Assembly: GCA_900317955.1 (NCBI GenBank)
Contig: ONIP01000004.1
Coordinates: 1-64,000 of the forward strand
DNA from: an uncultured Bacteroidales bacterium
GTDB lineage: Bacteria > Bacteroidota > Bacteroidia > Bacteroidales > P3
DNA length: 64,000 bases
Direction of reading: 5' to 3'
The notes under the pieces are model-generated. The model ran no database searches, had not been told where the DNA came from, and worked only from the letters and a program-made list of their open reading frames with translations. Made by a program: the position numbers and the translations under genes. This document shows positions 1-7,751 of this stretch, piece after piece. Position 1 is the first letter of the stretch, and each line of letters starts with the position of its first letter.

Positions 1-302
1 ATAGTAGGCATATCCAATTACCTCCTTCGGTGATACTATTTCCTATTATTATACGCTATTTCTCATCAAAAATCAACCATTTGTTGTGACATAGCCTTTT
101 CAATTACATATCATCCATGTTGCAACCGTCTGAATACCTTTTATACCGCCTCAATAACATTTATGATTTGTTAAGATAAACGGTTTTGCCATTCTTCACT
201 ATTCTGCTATTTGCCAATACTGTTTTTTGAGAAAAAATTTTTACGGCAATGACAGAGCACTACCCAACCAAATGACAGGGGGGGGGTGGGGGCTTACATC
301 AT
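1..302. other. AT-rich flank of mobile element, no gene seen
   Basis: No convincing coding sequence is visible here. The stretch is AT-rich and lies just downstream of the initiator-like gene that ends at 303. The only notable structure is a run of nine G, one T and five G at 278-292. The element presumably continues to the left of the window, because no second copy of the tRNA-Val 3' end is found here. Confidence 0.5.
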
Positions 303-1076
303 CTACAGTTTGCCAACTTTGTGATTGGGGTGTTTCTTGTTATATTCCTCGATCATGGTATTTATTTTATTCTTTCCGGCTGGGCTGTTAAACCATTGAC
401 CAAATTCATCATCATTATAACAGCTTAAATTGTGGGTGTCTTTAATAAAATCAAGAATTGCAATTCCTATTATATCCTCATGCACATTGTATTTGATGCT
501 ATTATCTTTGATAATTCTATGCATTCTTTCGCTTTCGTCTCCCAAATCCTCATTTTGTGGATTGGAGATTTCTTTTTGTCCACAGTAGTCTGTAACTTTA
601 AGATTATTATTTGCTATATTTTTTTTATTATCTTTTATATTGCAATCCACATTTTGCGGATTGGGAAATCCACATTTTGCGGATTGGGAAATCCTCATTT
701 TGCCTATTCCCGAATACGGATAATGTGTATTTGCATCTTGCTCAACTGCTTTTCCCAATCCACATTTTGCGGATTGGGAAATCGTTTTATTATTGCCCGT
801 TGGCAGACTAAATTTCATGCCCCTTTGCCCTCTTCTTATCTCCAAAAAACCTTTACTTACCAGCTCATCGATTGCCCGCCTTACGGTTTCCTCGCTCACA
901 CAAAATATCTCTGCAATTTTTTTGTTCCCACCATATACAGCCATATTTTTTTTGAGAAATCCATATATGTAACTAAACACACATGCAGTTAAGGGCTTAC
1001 AATAGGCGAATAGGTCGTGTGACACCTTAATATAACTGCCACTTTCCATTACATCTTCGATAAATTCTCTATCCAT
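303..1076 (-). CDS. Helix-turn-helix replication-initiator-like protein of a mobile element
   Basis: A 257 aa protein. Residues about 10-95 look like a winged helix-turn-helix of the kind found in phage and plasmid replication proteins, with the recognition-helix-like stretch KIAEIFCVSEETVRRAIDEL. Residues about 95-180 are low-complexity and contain a duplicated peptide, ISQSAKCG, because the DNA below it carries near-identical 19-bp palindromes (545-775). The C-terminal 70 residues, NVHEDIIG onward, form a separate small domain. It is the last visible gene of a tight operon; its start is 3 bp from the stop of the nuclease gene. A replication role is inferred from the fold, the nuclease neighbour and the iteron-like DNA. 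A plain transcriptional regulator is the alternative. Confidence 0.6.
   Translation of the reverse strand: MDREFIEDVMESGSYIKVSHDLFAYCKPLTACVFSYIYGFLKKNMAVYGGNKKIAEIFCVSEETVRRAIDELVSKGFLEIRRGQRGMKFSLPTGNNKTISQSAKCGLGKAVEQDANTHYPYSGIGKMRISQSAKCGFPNPQNVDCNIKDNKKNIANNNLKVTDYCGQKEISNPQNEDLGDESERMHRIIKDNSIKYNVHEDIIGIAILDFIKDTHNLSCYNDDEFGQWFNSPAGKNKINTMIEEYNKKHPNHKVGKL
545..775. repeat. Intragenic iteron-like palindromic repeats
   Basis: Five copies of a 19-bp unit lie inside the initiator-like gene. Three are identical, AATCCACATTTTGCGGATT at 644-662, 667-685 and 757-775. One variant is at 545-563 (TC for AC and TG for CG in the arms), and one is degenerate at 690-708. Copies at 644, 667 and 690 are spaced exactly 23 bp apart, about two helical turns, and 757 is a further 67 bp on. 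Each intact unit can fold back (AATCC with GGATT); the last copy extends into a 31-bp palindrome at 751-781. The arrangement resembles replication-origin iterons inside an initiator gene, as in lambda O, but function is inferred. Confidence 0.7.
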
Positions 1077-1079
1077 AAC

Positions 1080-1544
1080 TCAAAACGTTGTATTCTCATA
1101 CCATTTTACAAATTCATTGAAACTTCGGGCAACATAATACAACCCCCCAGCCCGTTCAATGTCGGATTGGTACTTTTTTTGTTTCTTGCTTTGTTTGTCT
1201 GTCCCTATCTTCACTTCGATTTTCACACTTCGCCCTTGAATGGTTGCAGAAATATCAGCTGTTCCGACCGTCATGTGTGATTTTCCCCACTTGACACGCC
1301 CGCAAACTTCGGTCGGTCTACCCATTACCGTTATACGCTCCGCTTGCCCACCATGCAGCTTAATATAATCAATAATGCATCGAGTAAGACTGTTTGCTGT
1401 GGTGTCATCACGGCTCGGCATCGGGATATATGACTGTGTCGGGAAAGGCGTTTCTGCTGCATGTTGCACCAATGCCGGATGTGCATCGCACATCTGCCCC
1501 CATAAGTCCATTTCAAACTGTTTAATTGCTTTATTCTTCTTCAT
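1080..1544 (-). CDS. VRR-NUC family PD-(D/E)XK nuclease
   Basis: A 154 aa protein with the core of a VRR-NUC endonuclease in its C-terminal half: GTAD (Asp97), then IEVK (Glu110, Lys112), then Q122-K-K-Y. These are the metal-binding and catalytic positions of the PD-(D/E)XK fold. VRR-NUC proteins of phages and mobile elements are usually small stand-alone nucleases or Holliday-junction resolvases. The start codon overlaps the stop of the preceding gene as ATGA, so translation is probably coupled. The N-terminal 60 residues have no recognisable domain. Placement beside the initiator-like gene suggests a job in replication or recombination of the element. Confidence 0.7.
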   Translation of the reverse strand: MKKNKAIKQFEMDLWGQMCDAHPALVQHAAETPFPTQSYIPMPSRDDTTANSLTRCIIDYIKLHGGQAERITVMGRPTEVCGRVKWGKSHMTVGTADISATIQGRSVKIEVKIGTDKQSKKQKKYQSDIERAGGLYYVARSFNEFVKWYENTTF

Positions 1545-1888
1545 GATGGCAAAACGTCAAATATTGTTAGTTGCCTTTGCTGCGGTTGGCATTCTTCAAG
1601 CCAATACACCTTATAACGGTCTCCAAACTGGTTTACTCTCCATTCCTTTTGTATGTTGTACCCCATACCCAAAAGCCGTTTAATGGTGGTTCTTGCATCT
1701 GTTATGGTGTGTCCCCCAGCCCGTACTATTCCATTTGCGGTCTTAACGTCCATATAGTATTGCTCTGCCAATTTTTCTATTTGTGCGTTTGATAGGGGTG
1801 TGTCTGCATCCCGTAAAATCTGCAACACGATACGCATTACATAACCTTGCATCGTGGGGGCTTGTGGCTGCTGTTCGTGCATTGTCAT
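1541..1888 (-). CDS. Small hypothetical element protein, possible winged helix
   Basis: A 115 aa protein of unknown function. Residues about 15-95 are helical with the flavour of a winged helix: a segment around LSNAQIEKLAEQYYMD could be a helix-turn-helix, and the GHTITDARTTIKRLLGMGY segment resembles a recognition helix and wing, as in domains that read DNA or protect origins. This is a weak structural impression only. It overlaps the HTH gene upstream and the nuclease gene downstream by 4 bp each (ATGA), so all three are likely translated from one message. Confidence 0.55.
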   Translation of the reverse strand: MTMHEQQPQAPTMQGYVMRIVLQILRDADTPLSNAQIEKLAEQYYMDVKTANGIVRAGGHTITDARTTIKRLLGMGYNIQKEWRVNQFGDRYKVYWLEECQPQQRQLTIFDVLPS

Positions 1889-2181
1889 TTTACACCTCCT
1901 TTCCGTGGGTGGTTCAACACATAGGCTGCTGCCTGTTCCTGTACTTCCTCGTTTGTCATTACTCTGTGATTAAGTAGCCAACTGCACAAATCGGTCTTGG
2001 AAAAATACGTCTGTTTCCCTCCCTTGCTTTTGTAGTGTGGTATTCTTTTTTGGCAAACCAGCCTGTAAAGGTATGATTTTGACAAACCCGTGTACGCTGC
2101 TGCATCATCCATTGTTAGGGCATCTTTGGCACCCAATAGCGTTAATTGCTCGATACGTTCTAAACGTTGTTCGATTGACAT
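1885..2181 (-). CDS. Excisionase-like helix-turn-helix protein (HTH_17/MerR-type)
   Basis: A 98 aa protein with a short MerR/Xis-type helix-turn-helix. The core is LTMDDAAAYTGLSKSYLYRL followed by IPHYKSKGGKQTYFSKTDLCSWL, the layout of the Bacteroidota helix_turn_helix_17 family. In integrative elements these proteins act as excisionase or recombination directionality factors or as local regulators. It is the first gene of a five-part cluster running to 303, with a TAnnTTTG-like -7 box on the minus strand at 2279-2286 and a terminator separating it from the integrase operon. The assignment to excisionase rather than repressor is inference from position. Confidence 0.75.
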   Translation of the reverse strand: MSIEQRLERIEQLTLLGAKDALTMDDAAAYTGLSKSYLYRLVCQKRIPHYKSKGGKQTYFSKTDLCSWLLNHRVMTNEEVQEQAAAYVLNHPRKGGVK

Positions 2182-2278
2182 TGTTTTTGATTATATAATT
2201 GCGGGGCTGTTAAACGGCTCCCCAATCCCGTAACTTTCGATGCTGGTTCGCTCCCTCGCTCTCGATCGAAAGACGGTG

Positions 2279-2286
2279 CAAAAGTA
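2279..2286 (-). promoter_or_regulatory. Putative -7 box for the element's second operon
   Basis: The minus strand reads TACTTTTG, matching the Bacteroidota -7 consensus TAnnTTTG, about 100 bp upstream of the excisionase-like gene. No good TTTG is seen at the expected distance upstream, so support is partial. Confidence 0.4.
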
Positions 2287-2304
2287 CAATAAAGTGCTAT
2301 AAAA

Positions 2305-2333
2305 ACGGGGAAATTCCCCGCGAAATTCCCCGT
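2305..2333 (-). terminator. Rho-independent terminator after the integrase operon
   Basis: On the minus strand ACGGGGAA pairs with TTCCCCGT and is followed by TTTTT. It lies 34 bp beyond the stop of the 2367-3017 gene and separates the integrase pair from the excisionase-like operon. The sequence also contains an internal direct repeat, GAAATTCCCCG, giving alternative stems. Confidence 0.7.
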
Positions 2334-2366
2334 AATAAATACTGAAAATCAAACGATTATATAATA

Positions 2367-3017
2367 TTATTTTTCAATTGCTTTGTTTATTATCCCCGTT
2401 ATTTCACTTAATCCTCTCACACTCGCCCCCTCATCATCTATCTTGTAGGCTGTTTTCGCCAACCCTGTGGCAATCCCAAAATAAGTTTCAAACGGCTCGT
2501 ATTCATATTTTCCGTTTGTAGGTTGCCACAATCCCTGTGTTCTTTCCTCAATCAACCGAACAGCCTCTACACACAATCTCCTTTTTTTTCCTTCCCTCCA
2601 CTCATCACAATAGCCTGCTTGCTCCAACGCATCTAATATCTTCTTCACATTCCCCTGCGTCAGTCGTTCATCAATCGGCTTTTCTTTTTTCTTCTGTTGC
2701 TTTGTGGTATCTTCAATCCTCTCCAACTCTGAAAGTACTATTTTTCTATACTCATTAATCGAAAGGTATGCGGGCAATAATCTCGCTCTATTCAATCCTT
2801 TCTGTATCTCATTTAACACCCGTTCCAGCCAATCTTTATAACTCCCATTACGGTCACATGCTGCCTGTTGCATACACCAATTATAATGTTCCTCTCTCTT
2901 TTGCATTATCCATGCATCCACTTCGGGGAACACCTCCCTAACATCACCGGGGGTTGTATTGGGGCTTACTTCCACCCAATTGCCGTTATAATTCACTTTC
3001 ATCCTCTTGCCCTCCAT
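2367..3017 (-). CDS. Hypothetical protein co-transcribed with integrase
   Basis: A 216 aa charged, mainly helical protein with no motif I recognise. It has no signal peptide or membrane segment. Residues about 105-150 are rich in Lys and Glu (KQQKKKEKPIDERLTQGNVKKIL) and may contain a helix-turn-helix-like fold. The start ATG overlaps the integrase stop as TAATG, so the two are probably translationally coupled. Genes in this position in Bacteroidota elements are often element-specific. A second start five codons in (MKVNYNGNW) is equally possible. Confidence 0.6.
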   Translation of the reverse strand: MEGKRMKVNYNGNWVEVSPNTTPGDVREVFPEVDAWIMQKREEHYNWCMQQAACDRNGSYKDWLERVLNEIQKGLNRARLLPAYLSINEYRKIVLSELERIEDTTKQQKKKEKPIDERLTQGNVKKILDALEQAGYCDEWREGKKRRLCVEAVRLIEERTQGLWQPTNGKYEYEPFETYFGIATGLAKTAYKIDDEGASVRGLSEITGIINKAIEK

Positions 3018-4189
3018 TACAGATTATTCAACAGGTTTACCGCATCCACTTTCTTTTTATCCACTATCTTTGCATATATCTGTGTTGTGGCAACCTCGGA
3101 ATGTCCCAACAGCTTACTAACGGTGTAGAGGTCTGCCCCTTTTGTCAATAGGGTTGTGGCGTATGTGTGGCGGGCTGTGTGTAGTGTCAAATTCTTGCTT
3201 ATCCCTGCCCGTTCTGCCCACGCTTTCAACGTGCGGTTCATTGCTGGCTCTGTCGGTATGTCGGCAAATACAAGCCCGCTGGCGGGGTTTTCTCCCTGCT
3301 GCGGTAGAAACTCCCGTGCCTTGCTCGATAGGGGCAAATAGAGGGGTGTTTGCGTTTTCTGCTGGCGTATGGTGATAGTCCATTGTTCGCCCTGCTGGTT
3401 TATGTCAGCCCACCGCAACGCTTTAACGTCCGATATACGCAAACCGCAATAACACATAAAGAGGTACGCCCGCCTTGTTTCCTCGCTGGCTGTCGGGGTG
3501 TTCTCTAACAACTTCAACTCATCAATGGTAAGATACGCCCTTGTGCTTTCGGGTACTTTGATTTTGTCCGCATCTGCCAACATATCACACGGGTTTTTGT
3601 TTATCACGCCCTCCCTCACAGCCTCGGACAATGCAAACCTCAAACATTGGTAACGCTTTTGTGCTGTGCTGGCTGCTAAATGCTGCCCCGTGTTCTGCAC
3701 AGTACGCCCGATAACGTAACCCGTACGCAAATACTCTATAAAGCCCTTGCAAAATTCAGTGTCCACGTCCGACACTCTCACACGCTCACCAGCGTATTGC
3801 CTCAACAGGTCGGCTGTGTTCTCTATCGTACGCCCCCACGTGTGGCGGTTGGCTGCGGTGCTGGCTCTCTGCTCTGCCTGTTCGGCACAATGCATCATCC
3901 AATCCGACAACAGTATTTTCGACTGCCAAACACGCTTTAATCCCGCCTCTTCGGCTATGATTGCCCGTGTACGCTCTGCCTTGATAGCGTTTGCAGCGTT
4001 CAGCACCTCCAAGTTATGCAGCTTGTCAAAGGGTGTTTTTTCGGGTATTAGATAGAGTTTCAAAAATTCATATTCCCTTTGCCCGTCTTTGTAATAGTCC
4101 AAATACAACGACACATTCCCGTTTGACAGTCTTTTTTCCCTCAAACGTACCGTTTCTTTCGCCTTGCTGGCAACTTTCTTTCTTGGCAT
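3017..4189 (-). CDS. Tyrosine recombinase / site-specific integrase
   Basis: A 390 aa integrase of the phage type common in Bacteroidota. The N-terminal half is an arm-binding domain followed by a SAM-like core-binding domain (residues about 100-200). The catalytic domain shows the expected set: Arg251 in GLRISD, Lys278 in RQQKTQ, His337-x-x-Arg340 in HTARH, His363 in LLGHS and the nucleophile Tyr372 in TTQIYAKI. It breaks and rejoins DNA at the att sites to integrate or excise the element. It is oriented away from two tRNA-Val genes that end about 200 bp upstream, the usual target arrangement. A -7 box lies at 4221-4228, giving a short leader. Confidence 0.93.
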   Translation of the reverse strand: MPRKKVASKAKETVRLREKRLSNGNVSLYLDYYKDGQREYEFLKLYLIPEKTPFDKLHNLEVLNAANAIKAERTRAIIAEEAGLKRVWQSKILLSDWMMHCAEQAEQRASTAANRHTWGRTIENTADLLRQYAGERVRVSDVDTEFCKGFIEYLRTGYVIGRTVQNTGQHLAASTAQKRYQCLRFALSEAVREGVINKNPCDMLADADKIKVPESTRAYLTIDELKLLENTPTASEETRRAYLFMCYCGLRISDVKALRWADINQQGEQWTITIRQQKTQTPLYLPLSSKAREFLPQQGENPASGLVFADIPTEPAMNRTLKAWAERAGISKNLTLHTARHTYATTLLTKGADLYTVSKLLGHSEVATTQIYAKIVDKKKVDAVNLLNNL

Positions 4190-4220
4190 ACTCGATAAGA
4201 TTTAATTTTGTTTCCGATTG

Positions 4221-4228
4221 CAAAGATA
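4221..4228 (-). promoter_or_regulatory. Putative integrase promoter -7 box
   Basis: The minus strand reads TATCTTTG, a strong TAnnTTTG match, about 32 bp upstream of the integrase start. A possible TTTG lies at 4252-4255, spaced 23 bp instead of the usual 19. Confidence 0.5.
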
Positions 4229-4365
4229 CAAACTTTTTTTCATTCGAGTAACAAACGAGTAACAAAAATGTACCTTATAACATCAAAACAAGGTAAAATA
4301 ACCCCCAAAACCGCAACGGCTGTATTTCAGTATATTAGCAATGAAAATCAACACTTTAGGGCATT

Positions 4366-4391
4366 AAAAAAGCCCCTATTTTAGGGGCTTT
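4366..4391 (-). terminator. Terminator of the tRNA-Val transcript
   Basis: On the minus strand AAAGCCCCTA and TAGGGGCTTT form a 10-bp stem with a three-base loop followed by a run of T. It lies just past the 3' end of tRNA-Val(CAC), between it and the integrase. Confidence 0.85.
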
Positions 4392-4394
4392 GTG

Positions 4395-4469
4395 TGGTCT
4401 GTGGCAGATTCGAACTGTCGACCTCTTCCGTGTGAAGGAAGCGCTCTGAACCAACTGAGCTAACAGACC
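4395..4469 (-). tRNA. tRNA-Val (anticodon CAC)
   Basis: Reading the minus strand, a full cloverleaf is visible: acceptor GGTCTGT/ACAGACC, D arm TTAGCTCAGTTGG, anticodon stem CTTCC/GGAAG with loop TTCACAC (anticodon CAC, codon GUG) and T loop TTCGAAT. The T stem GACAG/CTGCC has one A-C mismatch, unlike its neighbour. No CCA is encoded after the discriminator A. The 3' end faces the integrase, so this gene is the likely attachment site of the element. Confidence 0.93.
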
Positions 4470-4518
4470 TTCTCTTCTTGACATGACAAGCGGAGGCATT
4501 AGTACCTCCGTCTTTCAT

Positions 4519-4596
4519 TGGTGATCTGTAACAGATTTGAACTGTTGACCTCTTGCCTGTCAAGCAAGCGCTCTAAACCAACTGAGCTAACAGATC
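4519..4596 (-). tRNA. tRNA-Val (anticodon GAC), CCA encoded
   Basis: The minus strand folds as a cloverleaf: acceptor GATCTGT/ACAGATC, D arm TTAGCTCAGTTGG, anticodon stem CTTGC/GCAAG with loop TTGACAG (anticodon GAC, codons GUC/GUU), and a perfect T stem AACAG/CTGTT. The discriminator A is followed by an encoded CCA. It lies 49 bp upstream of tRNA-Val(CAC) and is probably co-transcribed with it. A small hairpin, CGGAGG/CCTCCG at 4491-4510, sits in the spacer and may be a processing signal. Confidence 0.95.
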
Positions 4597-4632
4597 ATTT
4601 ACTTCTCTCCATTCTCTTTCGAAAAGCGGTTG

Positions 4633-4663
4633 CAAAAGTACGACTTTTTTTCGAATTGACAAA
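4633..4663 (-). promoter_or_regulatory. Promoter of the tRNA-Val operon
   Basis: On the minus strand TTTG (4660-4663) is separated by exactly 19 bp from TACTTTTG (4633-4640), matching the Bacteroidota -33/-7 promoter. Transcription would start about 30 bp before the first tRNA. Confidence 0.75.
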
Positions 4664-4975
4664 ATATTTTTTAGAAAAACATTGCAACACACTGATTCTA
4701 AAGATTTCAAAATATTCCATAACACATCATAAACACCCAAAAAAATTACCTATTTAACAATTATAATTCCCCATTTTCCAACTATTTCACCCTTCCAAAA
4801 ACCAAATCAATCATAACACACTATACTTCAATAAACTATATTAAATCAAAGCCAACAGCAACAACCTTGCAAACAGGAAGTAGAACTACTTGAAACATCG
4901 TATCCAAAGGCACTTTTCACAGTTTGAATTATTTTTCGTATCTTTGCATTTGCAATTTATTTATATACGACCTTC
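4664..4975. other. AT-rich divergent intergenic region
   Basis: No gene is seen between the tRNA promoter and the T9SS plug gene. The stretch is strongly AT-rich. A TATCTTTG box at 4939-4946 on the plus strand, 30 bp before the next start codon, is the likely -7 element of the gene at 4976; a matching -33 box at standard spacing is not obvious. Confidence 0.5.
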
Positions 4976-6271
4976 ATGAACAGGAATATCCTTCTGGCAT
5001 TCACCCTATTGGCAACCATGTCGGTTGCGCTGTCAGGAATCGCACAAAATCAAGTTGTCTCAGACTCGAACTGGTCGGCACTCGTGAAAACAGTAACGTT
5101 GCAGCGCGGTGGTGTCGAACTGGAGGCACCCGTACTCACTCTCGGCGACGGAGAACGGCTGCTGCTGCGTTTCGATGTTCTGGGAGCCGAGGTGCGAAAC
5201 TACCGCTATCGTATAGACCATTGCGACAGCCGGTGGAGAAAGGACAACCTGGAACCCTACGAATACATTAACGGCTTTGAGGAAGGGGCAATAGAAGGCT
5301 ACAACAGCTCCTTTACAACACGAACAGAATACGTCAACTACCACCAATACATTCCCGGCCAGTACAGTCAGTTGCTTGCGTCGGGCAACTACGTAGTGAC
5401 AGTGTTTGACCAGGACGAACCCGACAGCATACTCTTGACACGACGATTCTATGTCACGGAAGAGAGTCTGAAAGCCCGCATCGATGTAACAACCCCCTAT
5501 GACGGTGCCAGCATACGCGAGCGCCGCGAAGTAGACGTAACCCTATCTACCAACCGCGACTATCGCGGCGATGCACCGACCCCAACGTTGAATCCTGCAT
5601 GGTGTGAAATAGTCCTACAACAAAACGGCAGAGTGGACAACCTTCGTCGGCTACAGTTCAGCGGTTATGAGGGCGATGCCCTCTGTTTCCGCAACCGTCA
5701 AGAGAACCTCTTCTGGAGTGGCAACACCTTCCGCTGGTTCGACCTAAGCAACATCCGCACCCCTATGTACAATGTGGTCAAAATCGAGGAATATGGCGGA
5801 GAATGGTATGCCATGCTAAAGCCCCTCGAAGACCGGTCAAAGAAGAACTTCATCACCGAAGAGGTGCTGAACGGTGGCATGAAAGTGAACGTGTGGGACC
5901 GCACCAACAAACAAACCGAGGCCGACTATGTATGGGTTAATTTCCTCTTACCCATGAATTATCCTTTCTTAAACGGGAACATCTACGTAGTTGGCGACCT
6001 GACATTATGGAAACTAAACGAGGAAAGCCGCATGGAGTATCTTCCCGAAGTGAAGGCATACCGGTTGAAGCTCCAGCTCAAACAAGGCTACTACTCCTAC
6101 CAACTTCTATTCGTGCCTGTAGGGGAAAAAGAAGGAATGACCTCTACTCTGGAAGGCAACCATTTTGAAACGCCCAACCGCTACACCGCCTACGTATACT
6201 ACCACGCACCAAACGACCGCTACGACCGCCTGGTGGCACTTCGCAAGTCCTCCTCCCGCAACAATCCTTAA
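4976..6271 (+). CDS. Type IX secretion system plug protein (DUF5103)
   Basis: A 431 aa exported protein with a signal peptide ending near ALSGIAQ. The body matches the DUF5103 family: an early beta-rich segment with FDVLGAEVRNYRYRIDHCDSRW, a central FSGYEGD...FRWFDL segment and a C-terminal carbohydrate-binding-like beta domain (NGNIYVVGDLTLWKL...YYSYQLLF). DUF5103 proteins have been assigned as the periplasmic plug that closes the SprA translocon channel of the T9SS; that is family knowledge, not visible here. It lies far from the gld cluster at 38-45 kb and is followed 36 bp later by miaB. Confidence 0.8.
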   Translation: MNRNILLAFTLLATMSVALSGIAQNQVVSDSNWSALVKTVTLQRGGVELEAPVLTLGDGERLLLRFDVLGAEVRNYRYRIDHCDSRWRKDNLEPYEYINGFEEGAIEGYNSSFTTRTEYVNYHQYIPGQYSQLLASGNYVVTVFDQDEPDSILLTRRFYVTEESLKARIDVTTPYDGASIRERREVDVTLSTNRDYRGDAPTPTLNPAWCEIVLQQNGRVDNLRRLQFSGYEGDALCFRNRQENLFWSGNTFRWFDLSNIRTPMYNVVKIEEYGGEWYAMLKPLEDRSKKNFITEEVLNGGMKVNVWDRTNKQTEADYVWVNFLLPMNYPFLNGNIYVVGDLTLWKLNEESRMEYLPEVKAYRLKLQLKQGYYSYQLLFVPVGEKEGMTSTLEGNHFETPNRYTAYVYYHAPNDRYDRLVALRKSSSRNNP

Positions 6272-6307
6272 ACCCTCCCTAATCCAAAAAGAAAGAGAAA
6301 TAAGACC

Positions 6308-7633
6308 ATGTCGAACATATATATTGAAACCTACGGCTGCCAAATGAACTTTGCCGACAGCGAAATCGTGGCTTCTTTGTTGCAAAAAGAAGGCCATTCC
6401 GTTGTTACCGATATTGAGCAGGCCGACTATGTATTAATCAATACTTGCGCCATCCGCGACAATGCCGAACAACGCATACGCAAAAGACTCAGGGAATTGC
6501 GAGCTTTGCAAGGACGCCATAAACAACTGCGTATAGGCATTCTCGGCTGTATGGCTGAACGGCTGCAAAGCCAACTAATGGTCGAAGAGGAGAATGTCAG
6601 CTTTGTCGTGGGTCCCGATGCCTACCGACGCCTGCCCGCCATACTCCAGCAAGTACGCCAACAGGGAACCAAAGCCTCCGAAACAGAACTCAGCACCACA
6701 GAAACCTATGCCGACATCGAGCCTGTGCGTCTGGGCTCTAATGGCATTTCTGCCTACATTTCCATCATGAGGGGATGCCAGAACTACTGCGCCTACTGCG
6801 TTGTCCCCTATACCCGAGGCCGCGAACGCAGTCGCGACCCGGAAACCATCGTGGCAGAAGCCCGCAGCTTGTTTGATCAGGGGTACAAAGAAGTAACCCT
6901 GTTGGGTCAAAATGTAAACTCTTATCGTTTCAGCAGCAACGGCCGCGAGGTGGACTTCCCCGAACTGATGCACCGCGTGGCGGAAATCAGCCCACTTCTT
7001 CGGGTACGTTTCGCCACCTCCCACCCCAAGGATTTGAGCGACAAACTTCTTGAAGTCATGGCTTCTCACTCCAACATCTGCAAATGCATCCACCTGCCCG
7101 TGCAAAGCGGCAGCGACAGGATGCTGAAACTGATGAACCGCCATTATGACTCGGCATGGTACCTTGACCGCATAGCTGCCATCAGGCGTTACATGCCCGA
7201 CTGCTCCATCACTACCGACGTGATTGCTGGTTTCTGCACCGAGACCGAAGAGGAGCACCAAATGACTTTGGAGATGTTCCGTAAGGTTCGTTACGACTAT
7301 GCCTATATGTTCAAATTCTCCATGCGACCCGACACCTACGCCGCCAAACATCTTCAAGACGACATTCCTGAAGCTGAAAAAACTCGCCGACTGGAGGAAA
7401 TCATCGCGCTGCAGGGTGAGATTGCCTTAGAAAACAACCGCAAGGAGATAGGCAAAACATTCGAAGTACTGGTGGAAGGGGAGTCTCATCGTAGCAAGGA
7501 ACAACTATTTGGCCGCAATAGCCAAAACAAAGTAATTGTTTTTGACCGTGGCGACGCCAAGCCGGGACAATACATCATGGTGAAGGTAACCGACTGTACT
7601 GCTGCTACCCTGAAGGGAGTAAGGGTACAATAA
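6308..7633 (+). CDS. miaB: tRNA-2-methylthio-N6-dimethylallyladenosine synthase
   Basis: A 441 aa radical-SAM methylthiotransferase that adds the 2-methylthio group to i6A37 of tRNAs reading UNN codons. Three parts are visible in order: the N-terminal UPF0004 domain starting YIETYGCQMN with further cysteines at NTCAIRD and GCMAERL (the auxiliary 4Fe-4S site), the radical-SAM motif CQNYCAYC near residue 158, and a C-terminal TRAM domain (about 375-441). Length matches the family. The YGCQMNxADSE opening is typical of MiaB rather than MtaB or RimO. It sits 36 bp after the T9SS plug gene and may share its transcript. Confidence 0.95.
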   Translation: MSNIYIETYGCQMNFADSEIVASLLQKEGHSVVTDIEQADYVLINTCAIRDNAEQRIRKRLRELRALQGRHKQLRIGILGCMAERLQSQLMVEEENVSFVVGPDAYRRLPAILQQVRQQGTKASETELSTTETYADIEPVRLGSNGISAYISIMRGCQNYCAYCVVPYTRGRERSRDPETIVAEARSLFDQGYKEVTLLGQNVNSYRFSSNGREVDFPELMHRVAEISPLLRVRFATSHPKDLSDKLLEVMASHSNICKCIHLPVQSGSDRMLKLMNRHYDSAWYLDRIAAIRRYMPDCSITTDVIAGFCTETEEEHQMTLEMFRKVRYDYAYMFKFSMRPDTYAAKHLQDDIPEAEKTRRLEEIIALQGEIALENNRKEIGKTFEVLVEGESHRSKEQLFGRNSQNKVIVFDRGDAKPGQYIMVKVTDCTAATLKGVRVQ

Positions 7634-7751
7634 GACTTCCACACAATCACAAACTAATACGCACCCCCCGTCAGCAACCCTCCGCACCTACTTGGACACA
7701 AAAAAGATTACTGGACAATAAAACAGCACACATCGCGTTATTAACTCAGTT

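Noticed and set aside
278-292. G-run as a quadruplex or contingency tract
   Set aside because: It lies outside any gene, just past the initiator-like stop, has only two G blocks, and could be a sequencing weak point. Evidence is too thin.
545-775. Palindromic repeats in the HTH gene as a CRISPR array
   Set aside because: The gaps between copies are 4 bp in the regular part and contain no distinct spacers, and the copies lie within a coding sequence.
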